A DNA stretch of 64,000 nucleotides from CALFMR01 sp035550595 (GTDB lineage: Bacteria; Acidobacteriota; Vicinamibacteria; Vicinamibacterales; SCN-69-37). Of the stretch, positions 31,736-40,570 are shown in pieces. Position 1 is the first letter of the stretch, and every line of letters starts with the position of its first letter. The stretch is taken from positions 1 to 64,000 of the forward strand of contig DASZOV010000141.1 in NCBI GenBank assembly GCA_035550595.1. The letters run 5' to 3'. The notes beneath the pieces are model-generated. The model had not been told where the DNA came from and searched no databases. It worked only from the letters and a program-made list of their open reading frames with translations. A program made the position numbers and the translations under genes.

Positions 31736-34096
31736 ATGTTTCCGAAGAGCGTCGACGTCACCGCCATCACCGGAGCCCGTGTCGTGGGGCCGCCCGTCAG
31801 TTGGCAGACACGCAACGGTCCCTTCAACGTCGAACACGTCGCGGCCATCAACGCAGCGAACGAACTGCTCGCGTTCTGGTGGTCGCCGCAACACGACTGG
31901 CAGGTCGTGAACATCACGGCGAAGACCGGCCAGCACGTCGTCGGCGGCATAGCGGCGTGGCAGACGCCGAACGGCCCGTTCCTCGTCGAGCACCTCGCCG
32001 CGCGCTCTCCATCGGGCGATCTCATCGTCTTCTGGTGGTCGCCGCAGCACGACTGGCAGGCGCTGAACGTCTCGACCAAGACCGGTCATCGCATCGCCGG
32101 CGCGCCCGTGAGCTGGGTCACGCCGAATGGCGCCCAGACCGTCGAACATCTCGCCGCGCGCGGTCTGCGTCAGGAACTCCTCGTCTTCTGGTGGTCACCG
32201 TCGCACGACTGGCAGGCGCTCGACGTGAGCGCGAAGACCGGCCGGCACGTCTCGAACGATCCCACCGCGTGGCAATCGCACAACGGCACGATGCTCGTCG
32301 AACATCTGGCGGCCGCGTCGCCCGACGACACGCTCTCCGTGTTCTGGTGGTCGCCCGCGCACGACTGGCAGGCGTTGAACGCGTCGTCAATTGCCGGCGG
32401 CACGGCGATTGGACGCACGGCGAGTTGGACGACGGGCAACGTCGAGCACGTCGCGGTGCGAGGCAGAAATTCAGAGCTGTTCGTCTACTGGTGGACGCCC
32501 GCGACGAACTGGCGCGTGACTGACGTCACGGCGATCACGGGCGCGACGATCGACGACGTCGGCGGCGTGTATCAACTCGGAGAGACGAACGCGAACGTCG
32601 AACTGCTCGACGCGCGCGGTACCGATAGCTCGCTCCTGCGCTTCTGGTGGCGGCCCGATCGCGACTGGCAGTCGCAGAACCTCTCGCATGCCACGGGCGT
32701 TCCCACCACCGTCCCGCCAGCGACGTGGCAGACGCCGAACGGCACCGCGACCGTCGAACACGCCGCGGTCGTCACGCCTCGCGGCTCGCTGGAGGTCGTC
32801 TATGACGATGGCGAGAGCCGCCGGTTGACGGACGCGACGGGCGAGCCGCTCGCGCCGATGACGCGCCGGCAGGGCCGCGCTCAGGTCGTCGCGCTGCTCT
32901 GGGATCCGCATCGTCCGACCGATCCCGCGCCCGCCGTCGCGGCGGTCGACAGCACGATCTTCGGTCCCGCGTCGAGTGCGCATGATTACTACCTGCAGGT
33001 GAGCGGCGGCGCGTTCACGTTCGAGCGCGCGGGCCTCTTCGGCTGGTTCGACGCGAGCCGGCCGCCCGAGTACTGGTGGGGGCCCGCCGACACGACCGAC
33101 GCGGACGGCGACGGCTGGGTGCATCCGCACGTCCAGAAGTGGGCCGAGGCGATTCGCGACGCCGACAGTCAGTTCGACTACCACGCGTTCGACGCGAATC
33201 ACGACGGCGCGCTCAATCCTCGCGAGCTCGGCGTGCTCGTCGTCATCCCGCAGAATGGCGCCTTCGGCAGCAATCGCGACGTCGTCGGCCGTGAGTATCC
33301 CAACCCGATGCCGCTCGTCGTCGACAGCGTCACGATCTCCAGAATCGCCGAGACGTACATCGGCGCGCCGCCCAACATCGGCGTCGTCGCGCACGAGCTC
33401 GGGCATCTGTTGTCGAATCTGCCGGACCTGTACTTCCAGTTGCCGACCGACGGCATGTGGGCCGGCATCCCCTTCGACAACCCGTTCGCGGCCGGCGACT
33501 ACTGCCTGATGGACGCGACCTACAACAACGCGCACTTCTGCCCGTTCCTCAAGCTCAAGCTCGGCTGGCTGCGGCCGCATCTGATCCTGCGGTCGGGACA
33601 CTACGAGCTGCGCGCGATCGAGCACGAGCGCGCGGCGTGGATCCTCATGGATCCGACGCGCGGCACGCGCGAGTACTTCATCGTCGAGAATCGCGCGCCG
33701 GCGAACACGTACGACATGCACCTGCCCGACAGCGGCCTCGGCGTGTGGCACATCATCGAGGACCCGGCGATCTACGGATCGACGATCCCACCCGTGCCAC
33801 CGAACCCGCCAGCCTCGTCGCGACAGGATCTCTGGGCGCAGAAGTGGGCGCTCATCGCGCAGAACGACTGGGGCCGGCGCGGCATCCGCATGATTCGTCC
33901 CGTGTGGGACACGTACCGCGGCAATCAGTCGCTATGGGACGGATCCGATCCGGCGACCGGCTACGACCTGTTGCCCGACGCCGCCCCGCCGAAGGCGAGC
34001 CTGCGCTGGGCGGACGGCACGCCGAGCGGCTTCGCGATCCGCAACATCTCGCCAGCGGGCGCGACGATGGCGGCGGACATCAGCGTGCCGTGGTGA
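31736..34096 (+). CDS. M6-like zinc metalloprotease with N-terminal seven-repeat beta-propeller
   Basis: 786 residues. Residues 1-370 consist of seven repeats of about 50 residues centred on VEHLAAR...FWWSPxHDWQALNVSxKTG; repeats 2-4 are nearly alike and the seventh is degenerate, the count expected of a closed seven-blade propeller. The protease part has VVAHELGHLLSNLPDLYFQ with HELGH at 553-557 and the PDxY tail of M6 (immune-inhibitor-A-like) peptidases. Two acidic loops, DTTDADGDGW and FDANHDGALNPRELG, look like calcium sites. No signal peptide is visible and an in-frame TAA lies about 50 bases upstream, so export would need another route. Confidence 0.8.
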   Translation: MFPKSVDVTAITGARVVGPPVSWQTRNGPFNVEHVAAINAANELLAFWWSPQHDWQVVNITAKTGQHVVGGIAAWQTPNGPFLVEHLAARSPSGDLIVFWWSPQHDWQALNVSTKTGHRIAGAPVSWVTPNGAQTVEHLAARGLRQELLVFWWSPSHDWQALDVSAKTGRHVSNDPTAWQSHNGTMLVEHLAAASPDDTLSVFWWSPAHDWQALNASSIAGGTAIGRTASWTTGNVEHVAVRGRNSELFVYWWTPATNWRVTDVTAITGATIDDVGGVYQLGETNANVELLDARGTDSSLLRFWWRPDRDWQSQNLSHATGVPTTVPPATWQTPNGTATVEHAAVVTPRGSLEVVYDDGESRRLTDATGEPLAPMTRRQGRAQVVALLWDPHRPTDPAPAVAAVDSTIFGPASSAHDYYLQVSGGAFTFERAGLFGWFDASRPPEYWWGPADTTDADGDGWVHPHVQKWAEAIRDADSQFDYHAFDANHDGALNPRELGVLVVIPQNGAFGSNRDVVGREYPNPMPLVVDSVTISRIAETYIGAPPNIGVVAHELGHLLSNLPDLYFQLPTDGMWAGIPFDNPFAAGDYCLMDATYNNAHFCPFLKLKLGWLRPHLILRSGHYELRAIEHERAAWILMDPTRGTREYFIVENRAPANTYDMHLPDSGLGVWHIIEDPAIYGSTIPPVPPNPPASSRQDLWAQKWALIAQNDWGRRGIRMIRPVWDTYRGNQSLWDGSDPATGYDLLPDAAPPKASLRWADGTPSGFAIRNISPAGATMAADISVPW

Positions 34097-34102
34097 TCGA
34101 AG

Positions 34103-34237
34103 GCGTCTGCGCTGACGCCCGTTAGTCCGTCGCACGCACCACCGACGGGTGGACTTGTCGCCGATTGCATTCGGCGAGATGATGAGCCGCGCTGGGTGAG
34201 GTCGTCCGCCCGGCGGCGTCCGCGGTGTCGCGGACGC
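34103..34237 (+). terminator. Two hairpins after the protease gene
   Basis: GGCGT-N8-ACGCC (34103-34120) lies six bases after the stop, and GCGTCCGCG-GTGT-CGCGGACGC (34216-34237) has nine perfect base pairs. Neither is followed by T residues. They probably aid termination or mRNA stability. The rest of 34097-34313 holds no gene. Confidence 0.45.
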
Positions 34238-34313
34238 GCAGCGTCAGCCAGACGCGGAGCACTGGCGTCGTCGACGTTCCCGGGACGCGGCTTCCCCCGG
34301 CTCGAGAGCAGGC

Positions 34314-36218
34314 ATGCGTAGATACGGCTGGTTCGCGGTCGTCGCGCTCGGCTTGACGTGCCTCGCCCTTCCTCCGCTCCTGGCACAGACGCCGGCGGAT
34401 CCCGGTCAGGGCGACGTCTTCAACTCCAACAGTCAGCAACCGTCCTCGTCGAACACCGATACGTGCAACGCGGAGTACGCGCGCCAGATGGAACTGGCGT
34501 ACGAACATACCGCCGCGATCAACGCGCAATGGCAGAAGGACGCGATCGACTGCCACGGGAATACAGCTTGTGCGGACGCCGCCGCGAAGAAACGCGTCAA
34601 CGCGCTCAACGAGGTGCAGAAGGAGCGCGTCGATGCCGCGACCGCGCGCGGCATCTGCGTGGCGCGCCGGCAACTGCAGGGTGGTGTGAACGAGGGCCGC
34701 ACAAACGGCGGTGTTGGCAACACCGGCGCGCCTTCGACTCGATCCACGAATCCAGCCGCAAACACGGGTTATTCACCCGGCACGCTCAGCCAGCCGTCTT
34801 CGTCACCCACGACGCCGTCGAGTCCAGTCCGCACACCGTCGTCAAGTCCCGGCACGCCGTCATCGTCGCCGCGGCTCGAGACCGGCATCGCCTACGACAC
34901 GCCGGGGCTTGCGCCGCCCTTCGCGCGAAGTCCCGATCCAGCCGCAGCCGTGACGCAGTGGGGCGGAGGTTTCGTCGACGGCGCAGGCGCGTGTCTGAAG
35001 GGTTACGGGGACTTGCTCGCCGGCGCGTACGCGCTGACGCAACAAGATCCGCAAACGGCGTGGGCGATCCTTCGAGAAGCGCCGCCTCAAGTTCTGAAAG
35101 CGCTCGTCGACGACTTCACTCGTCCGCACGATGGCAGTCTCACGCCGTACCAAACCGGTCAGGACGCGGGACGTCGCCTGTGCGCGTGGGCGCTTCCTGG
35201 CGTCGCGGGCAAGACGCTGGGACGAGCGGTCGGCGCGGCAGGCCGGGCGTTCGGACGAACGGGCACGACGATCGCCGAAGGCGCTGGCGAAGGCACGGGC
35301 ACGATCGCACGCGGCGAGCCCATCGAGGCGCCGAATACGCCGACGCGGCCCGTCGACAGTCCGCCGAACACGGCGAGCCGGACCGCGCCTTCGCGCGGAG
35401 GTCTCGCGAACCTGCCGCCGGGCATGGGCGACACGCCGCAGAATCCGTTGCGCGGCACGGCGCTGGCCGAGGCGGTCGGCGACGCGAACACGGCCGTCCA
35501 GCTTCCGGGGAAGTTCGTCGCGACCGCCGAGCACGGGCCGATCAAGTTGGGCGCCTATAAAGGCGCCGGCGCGTTCGGCACCGTCTACGAAGAAGCGGCG
35601 GCGCCGGGACGAGTCGTCAAAATTTCAAACGCATCGCCTGAAAGCGCGCCGTCGTTTCCGCGTCAAAGCACGGGGTCGACGCGGCTGAACCAGATGGGCA
35701 TCGAGACGCCACGAATTTTCGAGATGCAACCGGGAAGCCCGACGAACCCGGCGCTGCTCTTCATGGAGAACGCCGATGGGCTCGGCGCGCGCACGGTCGA
35801 CGCGGCGAAGTTGAAGGGATTGGTGCAAACCGATCCGGCCACGGCCGTCCGGATTCTGAACACGGTTCGAGAGACCGGCAATCGGATCGCGCGCGCGAAC
35901 ATGGTGTGGCTCGACAACGCTGTTCGCAACATGGGTTTCATTCCCGAAGGCGCCGGGTTCCGGCCGCTCGTGTGGGACAGCGACTTCGTGATGACTTTCG
36001 CGGAGCTCCGCGCCGAGGTTGCGCGCGGCGGACTCGCCAAGCAGATCCTCAACAACCTCATGAAGGATCCGCTCTGGACGAGCCGCATGCTCGACGGAGA
36101 AGTTGCGCGCACGCCGCAGGAGCTCATGGACGCGCTGTTCAAGGCGCGCGGTTATGAAGACCTCTTCGAGGCCGCGCAGGGAAATCTCGGCAGGCATGCG
36201 GGACCGACCGTGCACTGA
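34314..36218 (+). CDS. Secreted modular protein with kinase-like C-terminal domain (toxin-like candidate)
   Basis: 634 residues, not recognised as a named family. Signal peptide at 1-25, a charged domain with four Cys (48-115), then a Ser/Pro/Thr linker (~140-190). GFVDGAGACLKGYGDLLAGAYALTQQDPQTAW and LCAWALPGVAGKTLGRAVGAAGRAFG resemble the 'pre-toxin' helices of polymorphic toxins. From ~413 the pattern of a kinase fold appears: GAYKGAGAFGTVYEE glycine loop, VVKIS with Lys436, hinge LLFMENADG, WLDNAVRN with Asp534 and Asn539 (D-x4-N) and WDSDF with Asp557. The kinase reading is inference from spacing. No immunity gene is evident; a TPR gene follows 33 bases later. Confidence 0.6.
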   Translation: MRRYGWFAVVALGLTCLALPPLLAQTPADPGQGDVFNSNSQQPSSSNTDTCNAEYARQMELAYEHTAAINAQWQKDAIDCHGNTACADAAAKKRVNALNEVQKERVDAATARGICVARRQLQGGVNEGRTNGGVGNTGAPSTRSTNPAANTGYSPGTLSQPSSSPTTPSSPVRTPSSSPGTPSSSPRLETGIAYDTPGLAPPFARSPDPAAAVTQWGGGFVDGAGACLKGYGDLLAGAYALTQQDPQTAWAILREAPPQVLKALVDDFTRPHDGSLTPYQTGQDAGRRLCAWALPGVAGKTLGRAVGAAGRAFGRTGTTIAEGAGEGTGTIARGEPIEAPNTPTRPVDSPPNTASRTAPSRGGLANLPPGMGDTPQNPLRGTALAEAVGDANTAVQLPGKFVATAEHGPIKLGAYKGAGAFGTVYEEAAAPGRVVKISNASPESAPSFPRQSTGSTRLNQMGIETPRIFEMQPGSPTNPALLFMENADGLGARTVDAAKLKGLVQTDPATAVRILNTVRETGNRIARANMVWLDNAVRNMGFIPEGAGFRPLVWDSDFVMTFAELRAEVARGGLAKQILNNLMKDPLWTSRMLDGEVARTPQELMDALFKARGYEDLFEAAQGNLGRHAGPTVH

Positions 36219-36251
36219 CACAACGGCCGGCGTCGTGTTCGAGACGAGGAA

Positions 36252-37211
36252 ATGGCGATGATGAACCGCACGCTCCCCATGGCTGTCGTGATCGTCGTCG
36301 GTTTGACTGCCGCTGCCGTGGCACAGAGCGGCCTGCCCGCCGGCGCGGTCGAGTTCCCTCCAGCGCGCTCGTCGTCGGATCAGCAGGCGATGCGGATCGC
36401 CCAGACGGGCAATGCCGCCGCGCTCGGTGCCTTCGCCCAGCAATGGGTGCGCGCTGAGCCGCGCGCGGCCAACGCGTGGTTCTATGGCGGCCTCGCGGCC
36501 GAGCTGAACGGTACGAAGGCGTGGGCCGTCGATGACTACCGCCGCGCGCTCGCGTTCGAGCCGGGCCAGGGCGCGTCGACGTTCGGACTGGGGCGGGCGC
36601 TCTTCAGCTTGAACAAAGATCTCGACGCCGTGGAGCCATTGCGACAAGCGACCGTCGCCTATCCGCGCAACAGTCGCATCTGGGCCGACTACGGCCTCGT
36701 GCTCGGCTCGGCGAATCGCATCCAGGACGCGGCGGCCGCGCTCCAGCGTTCGGTGACGCTCGATCCCGGTAACGCGTATCACGCGGGCGAGCTCGCCGAC
36801 GCCTACGCATCGATCCATCAATACGCCCGTGCAATCCCGCTCTACGTGCAGGCAAGCCGGAAGACGCCATGGGATGATGCGAACGTGACGTGGCTGGGGA
36901 ATCTCGGACAGGTCTATGACCTGTCGGGCAACTACTCGCAGTCGATCCAGGTGCTGCAGGCGACACTGCGGTATACACCGAACGATGCCGACGTGTGGGA
37001 GGGACTCTGGGACGCCTATCTTCACATCGGCGATCTGGCCCATGCCGCGCAGGCCAAAGCCACGGTCGTGCGTCTGACCGCACCTCCACCCCGGCCGCGC
37101 GACGATCCGGCGGCGCGCTTCTCGGCGATCGTGTCGTCGATCGCCAAGCAGCAGCACGAAAACTACCTGCACTCCACGGGACAACTGAACCTGAACGAGC
37201 ACCTGCCATGA
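36252..37211 (+). CDS. Secreted TPR-repeat protein
   Basis: 319 residues. An N-terminal signal (TLPMAVVIVVGLTAAAVAQ) precedes at least six 34-residue TPR-like repeats, e.g. AANAWFYGGLAAELNGTKAWAVDDYRRALAFEPGQ, SRIWADYGLVLGSANRIQDAAAALQRSVTLDPGN and VTWLGNLGQVYDLSGNYSQSIQVLQATLRYTPND. GAGGAA lies before the ATG. TPRs mediate protein contacts, here in the periplasm. The stop overlaps the start of the downstream esterase (ATGA), and the gap to the kinase-like gene is 33 bases, so all three probably form one transcript. Confidence 0.85.
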   Translation: MAMMNRTLPMAVVIVVGLTAAAVAQSGLPAGAVEFPPARSSSDQQAMRIAQTGNAAALGAFAQQWVRAEPRAANAWFYGGLAAELNGTKAWAVDDYRRALAFEPGQGASTFGLGRALFSLNKDLDAVEPLRQATVAYPRNSRIWADYGLVLGSANRIQDAAAALQRSVTLDPGNAYHAGELADAYASIHQYARAIPLYVQASRKTPWDDANVTWLGNLGQVYDLSGNYSQSIQVLQATLRYTPNDADVWEGLWDAYLHIGDLAHAAQAKATVVRLTAPPPRPRDDPAARFSAIVSSIAKQQHENYLHSTGQLNLNEHLP

Positions 37212-38212
37212 TGATCGGACGCCGACGACACCCCATGGCTCGCGCCCTGCTGACGCTTGGCGCGGCGGCGCTGGTGTGGGCATCCAGCCTTCACGCGCAG
37301 TCGCGTGCGCGGCGTCGCGCCATCCCGGCATCGGGTAGCACCCAGGCTGAGCAGACGATCATCGTTGGCGGCACACCGCGCACGTATCTCCTCCACGACT
37401 TCGCGCAGGACGCCGCGGCCGCGCCGCTCGTCATCGTGCTCCACGGTGGCGGCGGCAACGCGCAGACCGCCGAAGAGAAGACGGGCTTCGATCGTGTCGC
37501 CGCGCGCGAGCACTTCGTTGTCGTCTACCCCGACGGTACGGCGCGTTCGGGTCGTGGGTCGCTCGCCGCGGCACGCAGTCGTCTGCTGACGTGGAACGCC
37601 GGCCACTGCTGTGCAGCGGCCATGGCCGATCGCGTGGACGACGTCGCGTTCATCTCGACGCTGATCGACGCGCTCGCGGCTTCGGGCCGTGTGGATCGAT
37701 CGCGTGTCTACGTCACGGGCATGTCGAACGGCGCGATGATGACCGAGCGCCTTGGACGCGAGCTGTCGACGAAGATTGCGGCGATTGCGCCTGTCGCGGG
37801 TGCGGTGTTCGGAGACGAGCCGCCGCCCCTGGCGCCCATGCCCGCGCTGATCATCGTCGGCGCCGATGACCAGACCATCCCTCCGCAAGGTGGCGCGCTC
37901 CAACTGCGTCCCGGCCTCGGCAATCGATCCGCGGCGGACCGCGACGTCGCACCGGCGATCGATCAGGCGCAGTATTGGGCGAAATACAACGGCTGCGATC
38001 GACCCGCGCGAACGGCAACCGCCGCGTGGACGAAGACCGAATGGACGACGTGCCGCAGCGGCGCGCCGGTCGTCTTCTACGACGTGAACCACAACGGGCA
38101 TGCGTGGCCCGGTGGTCGAGCGGGCCGGCGCGGCGCGGACGAACCAACTCAGGCCTTCGATGCGACCGAAGCGATCTGGACGTTCTTCACGCACTACCAC
38201 CGCGACCGCTGA
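37208..38212 (+). CDS. LpqC/PHB-depolymerase-type secreted esterase
   Basis: 334 residues from the ATG overlapping the TPR stop (a second ATG follows immediately). Signal peptide ends near SLHAQS. LVIVLHGGGGNAQTAEEKTGFDRVA gives the oxyanion loop, VYVTGMSNGAMMTERLG the nucleophile Ser in GxSxG, IIVGADDQTIP the Asp and NHNGHAWPGG the His. These match feruloyl-esterase/poly(3-hydroxybutyrate)-depolymerase-like enzymes (Esterase_phd). It acts on an extracellular ester; which one is not clear. Confidence 0.87.
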   Translation: MMIGRRRHPMARALLTLGAAALVWASSLHAQSRARRRAIPASGSTQAEQTIIVGGTPRTYLLHDFAQDAAAAPLVIVLHGGGGNAQTAEEKTGFDRVAAREHFVVVYPDGTARSGRGSLAAARSRLLTWNAGHCCAAAMADRVDDVAFISTLIDALAASGRVDRSRVYVTGMSNGAMMTERLGRELSTKIAAIAPVAGAVFGDEPPPLAPMPALIIVGADDQTIPPQGGALQLRPGLGNRSAADRDVAPAIDQAQYWAKYNGCDRPARTATAAWTKTEWTTCRSGAPVVFYDVNHNGHAWPGGRAGRRGADEPTQAFDATEAIWTFFTHYHRDR

Positions 38213-38231
38213 TCAGTCGCCCGCGTGGTTC

Positions 38232-39641
38232 TCATAGGAATCCGAACATCGGCGGAAAGACGATGACGACGATGGCGGCCCAGATCGCGTAGACGGGCAA
38301 ATAGTCGGTCTGCCACTTCTCGACGCGGTCGAAGGCGCCGCGGCCTCGCAGCACGCGGACGTAGAGCCGCGCAGACCACGCGAGGTTCACCAGCAGAATG
38401 ACGTTCTCGCCGAGCGCGGCGACGCGATTGGGCGTGAAGCCGAGCTCGGAGATGCGCGACGCAATGGCCCACAGTGCAACGGCGTCGGCCGCGAGCGCGC
38501 TCACGACGAGCGCGACCTGCAGCATGTCGAAGATGTCCACTGGGGCGCGCGGATCGCGTGCCGAGATGGAATAGAGGTGCAGGCCCAGCACGACGACGAG
38601 CAGCAGATCGAAGGCGATGAGCACTTCGCGCGCGACGTCGACACCGCGGCCGGTCCAGAGCATCGCGACCAGGAACGCGACGAGGACCGCGGTGAAGAGC
38701 GGCGTGAAGAGTCGCGTCAGCACCGGCGCCATGTTCTCGATCACGCTCTGCTTGGCTTCGACGAGCCAGGACGCGACGAGCACCGCGCCCGCGGCGCCGC
38801 ACGGCAGCAGCCACGTCGCGAAGAAGGGCGCGATGTTGATCCCGATCGACTGGAAGATCAGCGCCATGAAGCCGGTGAGCACGCCGCCGCCCATCGCGAT
38901 GAGCACGTAGTAGATGGCGAGCTCGCCCGTGAAGCGAATGAAGTCCATCCGGCCCGTGACCTGGCTCCATCGGCGCGCCGCGTAGGCGACGCCCACCGCC
39001 AGCCAGAGCGCGATGGGCAGGTGCAGCCCGGCGAGTAGTTGGGTATCGCTGCCTTTCGGGAAGTTGTCGAGATGCGCCGCGTTGTGGAATGGGTACAGGT
39101 TGACGATCGTGGCCGCGGCCAGGAACGGCAGCGCCAGCCGGAGTGCGCGCGAAAGGTCGGCGCCTCGCTTCCACACGAAGTAGAGGGTCAGCGGCGGAAA
39201 GACGAACAGGCTCGCGTTCCGGAAATAGAACGCCGGCAACTCCTGGTCAGGGTTGAGATGGATGCCGAAGAGCGCCGGCATCTTCACGAGCGCGGCGGCG
39301 AAGATCGCGAGCGCGAAGGCGACGATCGCATCATTCCGCACGCGGCTGCCGGATTCGCCGGTATCTGGTACCGAGACGACGAGTTGTTTCCACAGCCGCT
39401 CGGAATGCTCGCGCGCGAACTCGCGCGAGAGCGCGTCGAGGCTGCCGATGCGTTTCACTGCAACGAGGAACGCTTCATCGGGTGCGAGGCCGGCGTCGGT
39501 GAGCGTCGCGATTTGCTCACGCAGATGATCTTCGAGCTCCGCGACGTCGACCGCCTGAATGGCCTGTCGGCGGCGGAGATAGCTCCGCCATTGATCGATG
39601 TGTTCTTCGACGGCGAGGGCGTGACTGGGTGTCGACATCAT
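38232..39641 (-). CDS. Polytopic membrane protein with permease-prefix domain (DUF4153-like)
   Basis: 469 residues. Residues ~10-80 (EEHIDQWRSYLRRRQAIQAVDVAELEDHLREQIATLTDAGLAPDEAFLVAVKRIGS) are a 'permease prefix' helical domain normally found on PadR-controlled ADOP permeases. The rest is about eleven hydrophobic helices, matching DUF4153-like proteins. Function unknown. The PadR stop and this start are contiguous (TGAATGATG), so translation is coupled to its regulator. GTG/ATG choice between 39641 and 39638 is unimportant. Confidence 0.75.
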   Translation of the reverse strand: MMSTPSHALAVEEHIDQWRSYLRRRQAIQAVDVAELEDHLREQIATLTDAGLAPDEAFLVAVKRIGSLDALSREFAREHSERLWKQLVVSVPDTGESGSRVRNDAIVAFALAIFAAALVKMPALFGIHLNPDQELPAFYFRNASLFVFPPLTLYFVWKRGADLSRALRLALPFLAAATIVNLYPFHNAAHLDNFPKGSDTQLLAGLHLPIALWLAVGVAYAARRWSQVTGRMDFIRFTGELAIYYVLIAMGGGVLTGFMALIFQSIGINIAPFFATWLLPCGAAGAVLVASWLVEAKQSVIENMAPVLTRLFTPLFTAVLVAFLVAMLWTGRGVDVAREVLIAFDLLLVVVLGLHLYSISARDPRAPVDIFDMLQVALVVSALAADAVALWAIASRISELGFTPNRVAALGENVILLVNLAWSARLYVRVLRGRGAFDRVEKWQTDYLPVYAIWAAIVVIVFPPMFGFL

Positions 39642-40034
39642 TCACGCTCCGAGCGTCGCGGCCGGAAACGGCGCCAGCATCGCGCCGCGCGGCGTGAAGA
39701 CGACCGAGAGCGTGGACCAGATGCCGCGCAGCGTCGCATCGACTGCCTGCCATTGCCGCCGCTCGTTGGCGAGTTCCTTCTTGCCGGCGGGCGTGATCCG
39801 GTAGTACTTCCGCCGGCGTCCGCTTTCAGCGACTTCCCAGCGCGCCTCGACGTGGCCGAGCCGTTCGAGCCGGTGCAGCACGGGATAGAGCATGCCGTCG
39901 GTCCACGTGAGATGACCGGCCGACAACTCACGGACGCGTTGAATGATCGCGTATCCGTAGCTGTCGCCCTTGGCGAGGATCGCGAGGACGAGCGGTGTGG
40001 AGGACGCGGCGATCAGATCTTTGTTGATGTCCAT
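39642..40034 (-). CDS. PadR-family regulator (minus-strand operon)
   Basis: 130 residues from ATG 40034, where the family start KDLIAASSTPLVLAILAKGDSYGYAIIQRVRELS follows. LTWTDGMLYPVLHRLERLGHVEARWEVAESGRRRKYYRITPAGKKEL is the PadR winged helix with the signature YPVLHRLE. It is divergently transcribed from a second PadR gene and heads an operon with the DUF4153-like protein. Its promoter (40105-40133) contains an inverted repeat exactly between -35 and -10. Confidence 0.9.
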   Translation of the reverse strand: MDINKDLIAASSTPLVLAILAKGDSYGYAIIQRVRELSAGHLTWTDGMLYPVLHRLERLGHVEARWEVAESGRRRKYYRITPAGKKELANERRQWQAVDATLRGIWSTLSVVFTPRGAMLAPFPAATLGA

Positions 40035-40104
40035 GTCGAGTGCGATCTGTGGTCTTGCGGCCGCCACGCGCGTCACCAGACGGTTCGCGCGCGTGCCTGA
40101 CGGC

Positions 40105-40133
40105 ATTATGCATAGCAGTGTTATGCATGTCAA
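40105..40133 (-). promoter_or_regulatory. Promoter and PadR operator (minus strand)
   Basis: On the minus strand TTGACA (40133-40128), a 17-base spacer and CATAAT (40110-40105) form a strong promoter. The spacer is filled by a perfect inverted repeat, ATGCATA-N7-TATGCAT (40108-40128). It leaves an untranslated leader of about 60-70 bases before ATG 40034. Confidence 0.78.
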
Positions 40134-40180
40134 CGCGAGGAGGGGCGGATGCGTCGCGACCGGGAAGTCGGCGACGCTCG

Positions 40181-40210
40181 TTGACAACTCGAAGTTTTGT
40201 ACAGAAATAT
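40181..40210 (+). promoter_or_regulatory. Promoter of the plus-strand PadR gene
   Basis: TTGACA (40181-40186), 18-base spacer, AAATAT (40205-40210) and then six bases to the GTG start. TTTGTACAGAAATATAT overlaps the -10 and may contain the PadR site, but no symmetric operator is clear. Confidence 0.6.
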
Positions 40211-40216
40211 ATCGCT

Positions 40217-40570
40217 GTGAAAAACGAACACGCGCGGATCCTCGATCGCGAGCTCAAGAAGGGCAGCGCCGAGCTCGTCATTCTCGCGCTCGTCGAGCAC
40301 CGCCCCCGGCACGGCTACGAGCTGAGCGATCTCATCGAGACGCAGTCCGAGGGCGCCGTGCGCTTCACCGTCACGTCGCTCTATCCGCTGCTGTACCGCC
40401 TCGAGCGGCGCGGTTGGATTCAAGGCCGATGGGTGGAAAAGGCCGGACAGCGCCGCCGCCGCTACTACCGCCTCACGGCCGCCGGCCGCCAGGTCCTCGC
40501 CGAGCAGCGTCGCGGCTGGGAGCGCTTCGTCGCCGCCATCAATCGCATCGTCGAGGTGCGCCATGCCTGA
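40217..40570 (+). CDS. PadR-family regulator of the ADOP permease
   Basis: 117 residues from GTG 40217; upstream in-frame ATG at 40040 is rejected because it precedes the promoter. ELKKGSAELVILALVEHRPRHGYELSDLIETQSEGAVRFTVTSLYPLLYRLERRGWIQGRWVEKAGQRRRRYYRLTAAGRQVL is the archetypal PadR fold with HGYEL and LYPLLYRLE. The 3' end overlaps the permease start by eight bases. PadR-ADOP pairs are common in Acidobacteriota; the regulator presumably controls its own operon. Confidence 0.93.
   Translation: MKNEHARILDRELKKGSAELVILALVEHRPRHGYELSDLIETQSEGAVRFTVTSLYPLLYRLERRGWIQGRWVEKAGQRRRRYYRLTAAGRQVLAEQRRGWERFVAAINRIVEVRHA

Noticed and set aside
32471..33751. 426-residue minus-strand frame inside the protease gene
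   Set aside because: Antisense of repeats and HELGH region; no start signal and Arg/Val/Asp-rich.
40040..40216. N-terminal extension of the plus-strand PadR gene
   Set aside because: It would begin before the promoter and through the divergent operator; PadR homology starts right after GTG 40217.
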